A DNA stretch of 64,000 nucleotides from positions 1-64,000 of the forward strand of contig JACDQM010000009.1 of NCBI GenBank assembly GCA_015657635.1, read 5' to 3'. The stretch's first letter is position 1. Each line of letters opens with the position of its first letter. Shown here piece after piece: positions 26,182-35,810 of this stretch. A program made the translations under genes and the position numbers. The stretch comes from Roseateles sp. GTDB taxonomy: Bacteria > Pseudomonadota > Gammaproteobacteria > Burkholderiales > Burkholderiaceae_C. The notes under the pieces were generated by a model. It saw only the letters and a program-made list of their open reading frames with translations. It had not been told where the DNA came from and made no database searches.

Positions 26182-28515
26182 ATGCTGTTTGTTTCTTGCG
26201 CCCGGAGGATGAGGGCCTGGCTGCTCAACAGCGACAGCCCCGTGACAGGCGCCAGTGCCCAGCAGGCGGCGACGGACGCTGTCCAGCTGAGCGTGCTGCG
26301 CGTGGTGGTGCTGGTCTCGGTGCTGCTTTGCGGCCTGCTGAGCCTGCATATCGCCATCGAGGGTGCGCTGCAGCAGCGCTGGATGGCGCTCGTGGTCACC
26401 TCGGCCGTGCTGCTGCTGGTGCTGAAGGCGGCGAGCAACACCGTTGCTGATTCGCGGCGGGGCGCCGCCTATCTGGTGGCGGCCATCTATACCGCCAGCT
26501 TCTCGATCCTCGTCAGCACCGGCTGGTCGCCGGTGCTTTCCAGCCTGGGCTATGTGTTTGCCTATGCGGCGCCCATGGTGGCCGGCCTGCTGCTGAACTG
26601 GCGCCTGGCGCTGGCGCTGATGCTGCTCAACACCGGCGGCTTCGCCTTGGCCAGCAGCGGCCTGGTCTGGCCGCAGCTGCCGCAGGAGTGGGTGCGTCTG
26701 CCGGGCACCAACTTCTACATCCATGCCGGCGTCTATGCCTTCTTCAATGTGGCGCTGCCCTTGGCCGTGTACCGGCTCAGTTCGGGCATGCGTGCGGCGC
26801 AGGCCGAACTGCAGCGCAGTCTGCGCCTCAGCGAAGACGTGTTCCAGGCCGTTAGCGCCCCCACGCTGGTGTGCTCGGCCGACGACATCATCCTGCGCGC
26901 CAATGCGCGCTTCATGCAGCTGCTGGCTTGCCCGGACGAAGCGAGCCTGGTGGGCCGGCCGCTGGCGCACATCCTCCACCAGGGTGAGCGACAGCCGCGT
27001 GAGCTGATGCCAGCGGGCTGGCGCACGGGCACCGGGCGGCGCTGGTGGCTGGGTGAATCGGCCGAGCCGCGCGCCGTGGTGCTGCGGTCCTGCCGCCAGA
27101 CCAGCGCCGGCCAGTGGGTCTGCAGCTTCGAGGACGTGACACGCCTGCTGCGCGTGCAGTCCGATCTGGCCGAGTCGATGCGCCGCGAGCGCCAGGCCAG
27201 CCGCGCCGATCCGGTGACGGGCCTGATCAACCGGCTGCGCTGCAGTCGCCTGCTGACACATCTTTACCGGCGCGATGCCGGGCAGCGCTGCCGCGGCTTG
27301 CTGACGATACGCATCAACAACCTGCGCCAGCTCAATGCGCGCTTCGGCGTCGATGGCGGCGACCAGGCCTTGCGCCGCTTCGTGCAGAGCCTGCTGGATC
27401 TGCTGCCCGGCGGCTGCGTGGCGGCACGGGTGCGTGCGTCCGTGATCGCCGTTGTCATGCATCCGGTCGACGAGGAGGCTCAGGCGATGGCGCTGGTGCA
27501 GTCGCTGCGGGAGAGCTTGCCGGTGCAAGCCTGGATCGACGGGCAATTGGCGGTGCTGGACCTGAGTTTCGGTCTGGTCTGCGTCGGGCACGACAGCGGC
27601 GGCGTGCCCGCGGCGGTGGACGGCGCCGAGTGGCTGCGGCGCAGCGAACTGGCGCTGGACCTGGCCACGGATCCGCGCTGGCGTGCGCAGTTCGACGGCG
27701 TCGGCATGTTCAACGCGCAGACGGCCGCCCAGGTCAACCGGGCGATGGCCATCGAAGCCGCGCTGCCGCATGCGCTGAGCCACGATGCGCTGCATCTGGT
27801 CTACCAGCCCAAGTTCGGGCGCGACCGCGAGCTGCTGGGCTTCGAGGCGCTGGCGCGCTGGCGCTGCGACCACCTGGGTGAGATTTCGCCGATCGACTTC
27901 ATTCCGGCGGCCGAATCAAGCGGCCTGATCACGCAGCTCAGCGACTGGGCGCTGGATGCCGCCTGCGCGCAACTGGCGCGCTGGCATGCGCAGGGCGGGA
28001 CGGCGCTCACGATGGCGGTCAACCTGTCCGCCCATGACCTGGAACGCGCCGACCTGTGCGAGCGCGTGCAGGCCACGGTGCAGCGTCACGGCCTGGCGCC
28101 TGCGGCGTTGCAGCTGGAAGTCACCGAGTCCGCGCTGGCCCAGCGCGAGGACGCTGCGCTGGAGCAGCTGCGGCACCTGCGTGCCGCCGGTTTCGCGTTG
28201 GCGGTGGACGACTTCGGCACCGGCTATTCCTCGCTGGCCAAGATCGTCGACCTGCCGCTGGACGTCATCAAGATCGACCGCAGCTTCCTGCGCGGCTGCC
28301 CTGGCGATGCGCGCCGCGAACGCGTGGTGCGCAGCATCGTGATGCTGGCCCACGGGCTGAAGCTGGAGGTGATCGCGGAAGGGGTGGAGACACCGCAGCA
28401 GCAGGACTTTCTGCATGCCTTGGGCGTGCAGGGCATGCAGGGCTATCTGCTCGGTCGGCCCGAGCCGGCGGCACACTGGGACGCCCTGATCGCGTCGGAC
28501 GCGGTGCCTGCCTGA
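26182..28515 (+). CDS. Membrane c-di-GMP phosphodiesterase (PAS-like, degenerate GGDEF, EAL)
   Basis: The 777-residue protein has about five membrane segments in residues 35-210, a PAS-like region (LRLSEDVFQAVSAPTLVCSA), a GGDEF-type domain and an EAL domain. The GGDEF active site has decayed: RASVIAVVM stands where RxGGDEF is expected, so cyclase activity is unlikely. The EAL domain keeps its catalytic set: FEALARW, AVNLSAHDL, LEVTESAL, DDFGTGYSSL, KIDRSF and VIAEGVET. It should hydrolyse c-di-GMP, with the GGDEF part perhaps sensing GTP. It is convergent with a second EAL protein, the stops 43 bases apart. Confidence 0.91.
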   Translation: MLFVSCARRMRAWLLNSDSPVTGASAQQAATDAVQLSVLRVVVLVSVLLCGLLSLHIAIEGALQQRWMALVVTSAVLLLVLKAASNTVADSRRGAAYLVAAIYTASFSILVSTGWSPVLSSLGYVFAYAAPMVAGLLLNWRLALALMLLNTGGFALASSGLVWPQLPQEWVRLPGTNFYIHAGVYAFFNVALPLAVYRLSSGMRAAQAELQRSLRLSEDVFQAVSAPTLVCSADDIILRANARFMQLLACPDEASLVGRPLAHILHQGERQPRELMPAGWRTGTGRRWWLGESAEPRAVVLRSCRQTSAGQWVCSFEDVTRLLRVQSDLAESMRRERQASRADPVTGLINRLRCSRLLTHLYRRDAGQRCRGLLTIRINNLRQLNARFGVDGGDQALRRFVQSLLDLLPGGCVAARVRASVIAVVMHPVDEEAQAMALVQSLRESLPVQAWIDGQLAVLDLSFGLVCVGHDSGGVPAAVDGAEWLRRSELALDLATDPRWRAQFDGVGMFNAQTAAQVNRAMAIEAALPHALSHDALHLVYQPKFGRDRELLGFEALARWRCDHLGEISPIDFIPAAESSGLITQLSDWALDAACAQLARWHAQGGTALTMAVNLSAHDLERADLCERVQATVQRHGLAPAALQLEVTESALAQREDAALEQLRHLRAAGFALAVDDFGTGYSSLAKIVDLPLDVIKIDRSFLRGCPGDARRERVVRSIVMLAHGLKLEVIAEGVETPQQQDFLHALGVQGMQGYLLGRPEPAAHWDALIASDAVPA

Positions 28516-28558
28516 GCCGCGCGGGTGTCGCCGACGAATGGCTGCTGGCAGTCCGCGC

Positions 28559-31309
28559 TCAGGCGCTGCCCGACGGGCGCGATTGCTGAAGCAGGGCAGT
28601 GGCGGCCTCGACCGGGCCGGGGCGCGCGAACCAGTAGCCCTGCATCGCGTCGCAGCCCAGCTCGGCGAGGCAGGCCTGCTGCTCGGCCGTCTCCACCCCT
28701 TCGGCCACCACATGCAGGCCCAGGCTGTGGCTGAGCTGGATCAGCGCCTCGACGATGGCCCGGTCCTCGTGATCGCAGCCCAGCGGACGGATGAAGCTCT
28801 GGTCGATCTTCAGCCGGTTCAGCGGGAAGCGGCGCAGGTAGGACAGGCTGGCATAGCCGGTGCCGAAGTCGTCGATGGCCAGCTGCAGGCCCATGTCGCG
28901 CAGCGCGTGCAGGCTGCGGATGGTCGACTCGGCATCGCCCATCACCGCGCCCTCGGTGATTTCCAGCTCGATCTGCGCCGGGTCGGCGCCGCTGCTGTCC
29001 AGCGCTTCGCGCACGCTGTCCAGGAAGCCGGGATGCTGGAACTGGCGCGGTGACACATTGACGGCCACCACCGGGCGACCGAGCCCGGCATCGCTCCAGG
29101 CGCGCGCCTGTCGGCAGGCCTGCTGCAGCACCCAGCGGCCGATCTCGATGATGCGCCCCGAGTCCTCCGCCAGCGGAATGAAGACGGCCGGCGAGACCGG
29201 CCCTTCGGCCGTGGTCCAGCGCAGCAGGGCTTCGAAGCCGAGCAGGGCGCCGCTGCGCAGGTCGCGCTGCGGCTGGTAGTGCAGCTGCAGCTCGCTGCGT
29301 TCCAGGGCCTGCGCCAGCCGTGCTTCCAGCCGCAACTGCTCGCGCTGCTGCTCGGCCAGCACCTCGTCGAACAGGCGATAGCTGTTGCCGGGGTGTGCGC
29401 GCGCATCGCGCACCGCCAGCTGGATGTGGCGCGCCACGCCGGCCGCCGTGTCGGCGTGGCGCGGAAATGCCGCCGCGCCCAGATTGATGGTCACCACCAG
29501 TTCCTGCTGATCGATGCGGAAGGGTGTCTCCATTGCCGCGGCCATCGTGGCCAGCAACTGGCGGGCCGCCGCGTCCCCGTGGTCGGTGTCCACCATGCAG
29601 GCGAACGACAAGCCGTCAAGCCGGTACACCCGCCCGTGCAGCGGCTCCAGCACCTTTTGCAGGCGCGCGGCAATCTGCACCAGCAGGCGGTCGCCGAGTT
29701 CGTGGCCCAGGCTGCCGACGATCAGGCCGAAGCGCTTGATCGACACGCCGATGCCCAGGAAGCTCGCGCCCGGCGTGGCTTGCAGCGCCAGCGTGTCCGC
29801 TTCCAGCTGGCTGCGGTTGGGCAAGCCGGTGATGCGGTCGTGGCTTGTGGCGTATTCAAGTTCGGCCTGGTGCTGGCGCAATTGGCGGTTGGCGCGCAGC
29901 ACGCGTGCGTACAGCGACAGGCTCAGCACGACGCCACCGCCCAAGGCCACCAGCACGGCCAGCGCCATCAGCACCTCGCTGTGGCGGCGCTTGAGCGCCG
30001 CCGCCTGCAGGGCGTTCTCATGCTTCAGCGCATCGAGCTGGCGGCCCGCTTCCTCGGCGCTGGACTTGCGCTGCAGCTCCAGCACGGTCTCCAGGCGATC
30101 GCTGCGCAGCTTCTCTGCTTCGAGCAGCAGCGCCTCGCGTGTGCGCTGCAGCGCGCCGGCCGCGTCGCCCTCGTTCTGCAGCTGCTGGGCATAGCGGTGC
30201 AGCCAGATCAGCAGCTCACCGCTCGATTCCGGGCTCTGGCGCAACTGGGCCAGACCGATGTCGGCCAGCTCGCGGCCGGCTTCGCGCTGGCCCAGGCCCA
30301 GCATGGCCAGGCCGCGCTGGATGGTGGCCGTTGCCGTGTCCTTGCTGTCGCGCTGCTGCCGTGCCAGCTGCTCGGCTTGCTCGGCCATGCGCAGCGCCAG
30401 GCGGTAATTGCCGGCACCCAGCAGCATGCCCGCCACGTCCAGGCGAGCCTTCAGCTCGGTGCTGTACCAGTGCGGCCCGCCGGTCTGGGGGTTGATCGCG
30501 GACTCGGCATTCGAGGCCTGGCTGCCGATGCTCGCCGCCAGGGTGCGCGCAGCGGCCCGGGCGCTGAGGCGGCGCTCGGGCAGTGCAGCCTGCTCGGCCG
30601 CCAGCGCCTCCAGCACGCGCACGGCCAGCTGCAGATTGAGCTCGCCGGCCTGCACCGCCAGCGCCAGCGCCCGCTCCGATTCGGCCAGGGCCGCGTCATT
30701 CCGGCCCGCGGCTATCTGCAGCGGCAGCATCGCAATCCGGGCTTGCGCTTCACGGCGCGGGTTCTGGTGCGCCTGGGCAGCGAGTGCTGCCAGCTGGAAC
30801 TGCGCCAGCGCCTGATCCAGCTGCCCCAGCATCAGCGACAGATCGCCGGCCGACATCAGCACCCAGTACTGCAGCGGCGCGTTGCCGGCCTGGCGGGCCA
30901 AGGGTACGGCGCGCTCGATCCAGATCGCTGCGGCCGGCAGCTGGCCGGTGAACTGCAGCATGGTGGCCTTCAGCGTATAGGCCATCGCCAGGGCCATCGG
31001 GTCGCTGCTGCGATCACCGATCTCGCGCAGCTCGGCGATCGCTGCGTCAGCCACCGATGCCCGATTGGTCGCCCCATGCGCGTAGCCCCAAGCGCCCAGG
31101 AAGGTCACCAGATCACGGCCGCCTGCCACGCGTGCTGCGGACTCCAGCGGGGCCAGGCGCTCAATCACCTGCTGTGGCTCGTTGCCATGCTTGGCCTCGA
31201 TCGCTTCGACCTGTTCGGCCACGCCAGCTGCGCTGGCATGAGTGCAGGCCAGCGCAGTGATGAGCAGCAGCAGTCTCAGCAGGCTGGCAGGGATACGGCG
31301 CACGCGCAT
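28559..31309 (-). CDS. TPR-domain c-di-GMP phosphodiesterase (degenerate GGDEF, EAL)
   Basis: From MRVRRIPASLLRLLLLITAL the product is 916 residues: signal peptide, a periplasmic helical TPR-like region (to about residue 430) and a membrane segment (VLMALAVLVALGGGVVLSL). A GGDEF-type domain follows, with active site RLDGLSFAC, so degenerate, and then an EAL domain with FEALLRW, AVNVSPRQF, LEITEGAVM, DDFGTGYASL and VVAEGVET. Phosphodiesterase activity is expected, governed by whatever binds the periplasmic repeats. The frame stays open upstream to 31516, but the start at 31309 gives a proper leader. It is divergent from rmuC. Confidence 0.91.
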   Translation of the reverse strand: MRVRRIPASLLRLLLLITALACTHASAAGVAEQVEAIEAKHGNEPQQVIERLAPLESAARVAGGRDLVTFLGAWGYAHGATNRASVADAAIAELREIGDRSSDPMALAMAYTLKATMLQFTGQLPAAAIWIERAVPLARQAGNAPLQYWVLMSAGDLSLMLGQLDQALAQFQLAALAAQAHQNPRREAQARIAMLPLQIAAGRNDAALAESERALALAVQAGELNLQLAVRVLEALAAEQAALPERRLSARAAARTLAASIGSQASNAESAINPQTGGPHWYSTELKARLDVAGMLLGAGNYRLALRMAEQAEQLARQQRDSKDTATATIQRGLAMLGLGQREAGRELADIGLAQLRQSPESSGELLIWLHRYAQQLQNEGDAAGALQRTREALLLEAEKLRSDRLETVLELQRKSSAEEAGRQLDALKHENALQAAALKRRHSEVLMALAVLVALGGGVVLSLSLYARVLRANRQLRQHQAELEYATSHDRITGLPNRSQLEADTLALQATPGASFLGIGVSIKRFGLIVGSLGHELGDRLLVQIAARLQKVLEPLHGRVYRLDGLSFACMVDTDHGDAAARQLLATMAAAMETPFRIDQQELVVTINLGAAAFPRHADTAAGVARHIQLAVRDARAHPGNSYRLFDEVLAEQQREQLRLEARLAQALERSELQLHYQPQRDLRSGALLGFEALLRWTTAEGPVSPAVFIPLAEDSGRIIEIGRWVLQQACRQARAWSDAGLGRPVVAVNVSPRQFQHPGFLDSVREALDSSGADPAQIELEITEGAVMGDAESTIRSLHALRDMGLQLAIDDFGTGYASLSYLRRFPLNRLKIDQSFIRPLGCDHEDRAIVEALIQLSHSLGLHVVAEGVETAEQQACLAELGCDAMQGYWFARPGPVEAATALLQQSRPSGSA

Positions 31310-31424
31310 GGTCTGGTGACAGGTCTTGCCGCGGGGCCACGTACACGGTCCCTCCGGCATCTTCCCCGGCTTATCGGCCTGGCCGGGCCGAAGTTGAGAC
31401 TGCGCCGACGGCGACAATGCAGGC

Positions 31425-32888
31425 ATGAACCTGATCGACCTTGTCATACTGATTCTGTTGGGGCTGCTGCTGGTGCTGGGCCTGCTGAGCTGGCGCCGCC
31501 TGGCCAGCCAAAACACTGCTCAGACCCAGGAAGCGCTGGCGCGCCCTTTGCTGGCGCAGCTGGAACGCCTGGAGCGAGAGCTGCGCGACGAGTTGGGCCG
31601 CAGCGCCACCGGCACCCGCCAGGAGTTGCTGGCGACGCTGGCGCAGTTCCAGCAGACCCTGTTGGCCCAGAGCGGCGACGTGGCGCGCACGCAGAACGAG
31701 CAGATCGACAGCTTCCGCGTGCAGCTCGGCGGCCTGCAGTCGGCGCTGGCCGCGCAGGCGCTGGCGGCGCGCGAGGCGCAGGATGCTGCTGCGTCGCGCA
31801 GCGCGCAGGCGCAGACCGAGGCGCTGCAGCGCCTGTCCGAAGCCATGCGCGAGCAGCTCAAGGCCATGAGCCAGAGCAATGAGCAGCGCCTCACGCAAGT
31901 GCAGACCGCGGTCGACCAGCGCCTGGCCGCGATCCAGCAGGACAACGAGAAGAAGCTGGAGCAGATGCGCGCCACCGTCGACGAGAAGCTGCACGCCACG
32001 CTGGAACAGCGCTTGGGCGAGAGCTTCAAGCAGGTGGCCGAGCGCCTGGAGCAGGTGCACAAGGGCCTGGGCGAGATGCAGAACCTGGCGCGCGATGTCG
32101 GCTCGCTGAACCGCGTGCTGACGAATGTGAAGACGCGCGGCATCTTCGGCGAGGTGCAACTGGCCGGCCTGCTGGAGCAGGTCTTCACGCCCGAGCAGTA
32201 CGCCGCCAATGTGGCGACGGTGCCGGGCAGCGCCGAGCGGGTCGAGTTCGCGATCGCGCTGCCGGGCCAGCGCGACGATGGCAAGCCGCTGTGGCTGCCG
32301 ATCGACGCCAAGTTCCCGCGTGAGGACTACGAGCGTCTGCTGGAAGCGCAGGAGCGCGCCGACGTGGCCGGCGTCGAGACGGCCGGCAAGGCCATCGAGA
32401 CGCGGCTGCGCCTGGAGGCCAAGACCATCCGCGAGAAGTACCTGTCGCCACCGCACACCACCGATTTCGGCATGCTGTTCGTGCCTACCGAAGGCCTGTA
32501 CGCCGAGGCGCTGCGCCGCCCCGGCCTGGTCGAGAGCCTGCAGCGCGAGCACAAGGTGATGCTGGTCGGCCCCACCACCTTGCTGGCCACGCTGACCAGC
32601 CTGCAGATGGGTTTTCGCACGCTGGCGCTGGAGAAACGCTCGGCCGAGGTCTGGGAGGTGCTGGGCGCCGTCAAGACCGAGTTCGGCAAGTTCGGCGATG
32701 TGCTGGCCAAGACCAAGAAGAAGCTCGACGAGGCCAGCAACACCATCGAGGCGGCCGAGACGCGCACCCGCGCCATGACGCGCAAGCTCAAGAGTGTTGA
32801 AGCCTTGCCGGATGAAGCCACGCAGAAGCTGCTCAAGCTGGGCCTGCCCGGCGATGAGGACAGCGCGGCGGACGAGGCTGAGGCTTGA
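31425..32888 (+). CDS. rmuC: DNA recombination protein RmuC
   Basis: The 487-residue protein starts with one membrane segment (VILILLGLLLVLGLLSW). A long coiled coil follows (residues 30-220, rich in Q/A/E), then the RmuC nuclease-like domain: NVKTRGIFGEVQLAGLLEQV, LPIDAKFPREDYERLLEA and FVPTEGLYAEAL. RmuC limits recombination at inverted repeats. Its stop overlaps the TTG start of the MFS gene by 4 bases. Confidence 0.95.
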   Translation: MNLIDLVILILLGLLLVLGLLSWRRLASQNTAQTQEALARPLLAQLERLERELRDELGRSATGTRQELLATLAQFQQTLLAQSGDVARTQNEQIDSFRVQLGGLQSALAAQALAAREAQDAAASRSAQAQTEALQRLSEAMREQLKAMSQSNEQRLTQVQTAVDQRLAAIQQDNEKKLEQMRATVDEKLHATLEQRLGESFKQVAERLEQVHKGLGEMQNLARDVGSLNRVLTNVKTRGIFGEVQLAGLLEQVFTPEQYAANVATVPGSAERVEFAIALPGQRDDGKPLWLPIDAKFPREDYERLLEAQERADVAGVETAGKAIETRLRLEAKTIREKYLSPPHTTDFGMLFVPTEGLYAEALRRPGLVESLQREHKVMLVGPTTLLATLTSLQMGFRTLALEKRSAEVWEVLGAVKTEFGKFGDVLAKTKKKLDEASNTIEAAETRTRAMTRKLKSVEALPDEATQKLLKLGLPGDEDSAADEAEA

Positions 32889-34051
32889 GCGAGCCGGCGC
32901 CCAGCCTGCGGCACGCTTTTCACTGGCTGATCGCCACGCTGGTGGCGGTGCATGCCTGCATGGCGCTGACCCGCGTCACCGCCAGCCTGTGGGTGCTGAA
33001 CCAGGGCTATGGCGAGTGGACGGTGGGCGTGCTGCTGAGCCTGTTCGCGGTGGCGCCCTTGTTCCTGTCGCTGTGGGCCGGCCGGCTGGCAGACCGGCGC
33101 GGCTTTCATGCACCGGTGGGCGTGGGCGTGGCGATGGCTTTGGGCGGCGCTGTGTTGGCGCTGGCCTGGCCGACGCTGGCGACCATCGCGCTGAGCTGCC
33201 TGGCCAGCGGCGGCGCGGTCAGCATCGCGGCGGTGGCGATCCAGCGCGAGGCCGGGCTGATGGCCGATGGCAGCGGCGACTTGAAGCGCATCTTCAGCTG
33301 GGTGGCGCTGGGGCCGGCGCTGTCGAACGCCTTGTCGCCGGTGCTGGCCGGCCTGCTGATCGACGGCATGGGCTACCGCAGCGCCTTCGCGCTGGCCCTG
33401 CTGCTGCCGCTGCTGGCCTGGGGCCTGGCGACTCGCGTGCCGCGCCATGTGCCAGCGCCGGCCGCCAATCCACAGCGTCAGGCGGCCGCCTGGGATCTGC
33501 TGCGCGATCCGGCGCTGCGCCGCCTGCTGCTGCTCAATGTGGTGCTGTCCACCAGCTGGGACGCGCACAGCTTCGTGGTGCCGGTGCTGGGTCATGCGCG
33601 TGGCCTGAGCGCCTCCAGCATCGGCCTGGTGCTGGGCGCCTTCGCGGTGGCGGCCACCGTGGTGCGGCTGGCCATCGTGCGCTATGCGGCGCAGCTGGAT
33701 GAGCTGAAGGCGCTGCGCGCCGCGATGGCGCTGGCCGCGCTGACGCTGGTGGTGTACGCCTGGCTGCCTGGCACGCCCGGCCTGATGCTGGGTTCGGCCG
33801 TGCTGGGGCTGGCGCTGGGCTCGGTGCAGCCGATGATCCTGGCCACTTTGCATCAGGTGACGCCGGCGCAGCGCCACGGCCAGGCGCTGGGCCTGCGCAT
33901 GATGGTCACCAATGCCGCCACCATCGCGATGCCGCTGGGCTTTGGCGCCCTGGCCACTGCCAGCGTGGCGGCTGCACCGCTGTGGCTGATGGCGGCGCTG
34001 CTGCTGGCGGCGCAATGGCCGGCGCGGGCGCTGCGCGCAGGGCGGCACTGA
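32885..34051 (+). CDS. MFS transporter
   Basis: This 388-residue protein has about 12 hydrophobic segments. The loop between segments 2 and 3 carries LWAGRLADRRGF, the MFS motif A. The start is a TTG overlapping the rmuC stop (TTGA); no better start is seen, so translation is probably coupled. Substrate unknown: drug/sugar-type MFS proteins of this length are common. The C-terminal half runs through AQRHGQALGLRMMVTNAATI. Confidence 0.87.
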   Translation: MSEPAPSLRHAFHWLIATLVAVHACMALTRVTASLWVLNQGYGEWTVGVLLSLFAVAPLFLSLWAGRLADRRGFHAPVGVGVAMALGGAVLALAWPTLATIALSCLASGGAVSIAAVAIQREAGLMADGSGDLKRIFSWVALGPALSNALSPVLAGLLIDGMGYRSAFALALLLPLLAWGLATRVPRHVPAPAANPQRQAAAWDLLRDPALRRLLLLNVVLSTSWDAHSFVVPVLGHARGLSASSIGLVLGAFAVAATVVRLAIVRYAAQLDELKALRAAMALAALTLVVYAWLPGTPGLMLGSAVLGLALGSVQPMILATLHQVTPAQRHGQALGLRMMVTNAATIAMPLGFGALATASVAAAPLWLMAALLLAAQWPARALRAGRH

Positions 34052-34198
34052 AGCCGGACGCCCGGCGCCGACGTCAGTTCAAAGCGGCCGCTGTCCGCAC
34101 CGGCGAAGCACTTCTTTACATCGGGCAACGCTGGCACAAACGCCGGCAGGAGGCGCTGCTGACACTGGGTCGACCGCCCACTCCGTGCCGCTGCTGCC

Positions 34199-35680
34199 GT
34201 GAAATCTGCCTCGCGTGCCCCGCGCCGACTGCCCCCGGCCTTGGCCGCCGCCGCCTTGCTGATGCTGTTGCTGCTGCTGATTGGCAGCAGCTTTCTGCGC
34301 ACCTACTTCGGGCCGGTGTCCGTCGATCAGCTGCTGTTCCATCTGCAGCATGGCGGGCTGGAGCAGGCTGACGCCCGCATGCTGGCGCGGCTGTGGCGCT
34401 GGGGCGCTGGCACACTGCTGTTGGCGGGCCTCGCCTGGCTGCTGCTGCCACGTCTGCCGGCTTGGCTGCGGCGCGCCAGCTGGCTGCTGCTGAGCGCTGG
34501 CGCCGCCGTCTCGGTGGGTGCCACGGTGCAGGACAGCTGCGAGGCGGACGACGCTGAGTCGGACTTTCTGGCCCAGCACTATGCCGATCCGGCACAGCAG
34601 CGCCTGGCCCAGACCGAGGGCAGCGCGCCCGATGTGCTGCTGGTGTTCGTCGAATCCCTGGATGAGGCCTATGCCTGGCCCATCGATGTCGAGCGGCCGC
34701 TGATCCCGAAGCTGGCTGACTGGGCCCGCAGCCGCCATGGCGGCGAGCTGCAGAACCTGCACAGTGTCAGCTTCACACTAGCCGGTATGTTCAGCGTCCT
34801 GTGCGGCCTGCCGCTGCAGCCGGTAGGCCTGATGAGCCGCAATGCCTTCGAGCATTCGCAGCGCTTCTTCGCCGGCGGCCGCTGCCTGACCGATCTGATG
34901 GCCGAACAGGGCTGGCAGGTCAGCTTCTTTGGCGGCGCCTCGCTGCGCTTTGCCGGCAAAGGCAAGTTCCTGGCGGCCCACGGCGTGACGCGCCGCTTCG
35001 GCCGCGACGAATGGCGCGCGCGCGGCTTGGCCGTGCCGCCTGAGGGCTGGGGCCTGCTGGACAGCGCGCTGACCGAACAGGTCTGGCTCGACATGCAGCA
35101 GCCGCGCCCCGATGCGCGCCCGCGCATGGACATCGTGCTGACCGTCAATACCCATGGCCCGGCCGGCATGGAAGACCCCGGCTGCGCGCCGCCTCAGGCC
35201 ACGGCGCCCGAGCCCGAGGCACTGATGCGCCTGTCGCTGCGCTGCACCGACCGAGCGGTGGCGCAGTTGGTGCAGCGTTTCCTGGCGCGTGCTGATGGCC
35301 GGCCCAAGCTGGCCTGGGTGATGGGCGATCATGTGGCGCCGGTGCAGCTGCTGAGTGGCGAGCTGGCCGCCTGGCCCGACGAGGTGCCGCTGCTCTTCCA
35401 TGCGATGGCCCGGCAGGACGCGCAGGGCAGGGAGCAGGCTTCATTGCTGCAGCCTTCGCGCGTGTTCAGCCATTTCGACGTGATGCCGACGCTGGCCGAG
35501 GCGGCCGGCCTGCGCTGGACGCCGCAGGCGCATCGGCTGGGCCTGGGCGTGTCCCTGCTGGCGCCGCAAGCGCCGCGCACGCTGCTGGAGCGCAGCGGAC
35601 GTGAGTTGCTGGATGCGCGGCTGAGCTGCCCGTCGCCGCTGTTCCAGCGCCTGTGGCGCACGACGGGTGCAACGGGGTAG
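34199..35680 (+). CDS. Sulfatase-fold membrane transferase (LtaS/OpgB/phosphoethanolamine-transferase-like)
   Basis: The 493-residue product begins at GTG and has about three membrane segments in the first 110 residues, then a periplasmic sulfatase-type domain. Expected metal/nucleophile elements are VLLVFVESLDEAY, the Thr of SVSFTLAGMFSVLCGLPL, VNTHGPAG and MGDHVAP. Such enzymes transfer phosphoglycerol or phosphoethanolamine to glycans or lipids at the outer face of the inner membrane. Donor and acceptor cannot be told. The 147-bp gap before it holds no other gene. Confidence 0.85.
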   Translation: MKSASRAPRRLPPALAAAALLMLLLLLIGSSFLRTYFGPVSVDQLLFHLQHGGLEQADARMLARLWRWGAGTLLLAGLAWLLLPRLPAWLRRASWLLLSAGAAVSVGATVQDSCEADDAESDFLAQHYADPAQQRLAQTEGSAPDVLLVFVESLDEAYAWPIDVERPLIPKLADWARSRHGGELQNLHSVSFTLAGMFSVLCGLPLQPVGLMSRNAFEHSQRFFAGGRCLTDLMAEQGWQVSFFGGASLRFAGKGKFLAAHGVTRRFGRDEWRARGLAVPPEGWGLLDSALTEQVWLDMQQPRPDARPRMDIVLTVNTHGPAGMEDPGCAPPQATAPEPEALMRLSLRCTDRAVAQLVQRFLARADGRPKLAWVMGDHVAPVQLLSGELAAWPDEVPLLFHAMARQDAQGREQASLLQPSRVFSHFDVMPTLAEAAGLRWTPQAHRLGLGVSLLAPQAPRTLLERSGRELLDARLSCPSPLFQRLWRTTGATG

Positions 35681-35810
35681 CTGCGGCGCGCAGGCCCGGC
35701 AAGCCCTCCAAGGGGTGAGTGGCGGCACGTGCCGGGCTGCACGGGCGGTGGGCACAATCGCAGCACCACGAGGTGCACGCCCGAGTGCGCCCGAAGCGGG
35801 AGGAACCACC

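Noticed and set aside
24892-27873. A 993-codon open frame on the minus strand
   Set aside because: It is antisense to the antiporter, ghrB and EAL genes, has a composition typical of GC-rich shadow frames (His/Gln/Arg-rich), and shows no domain.
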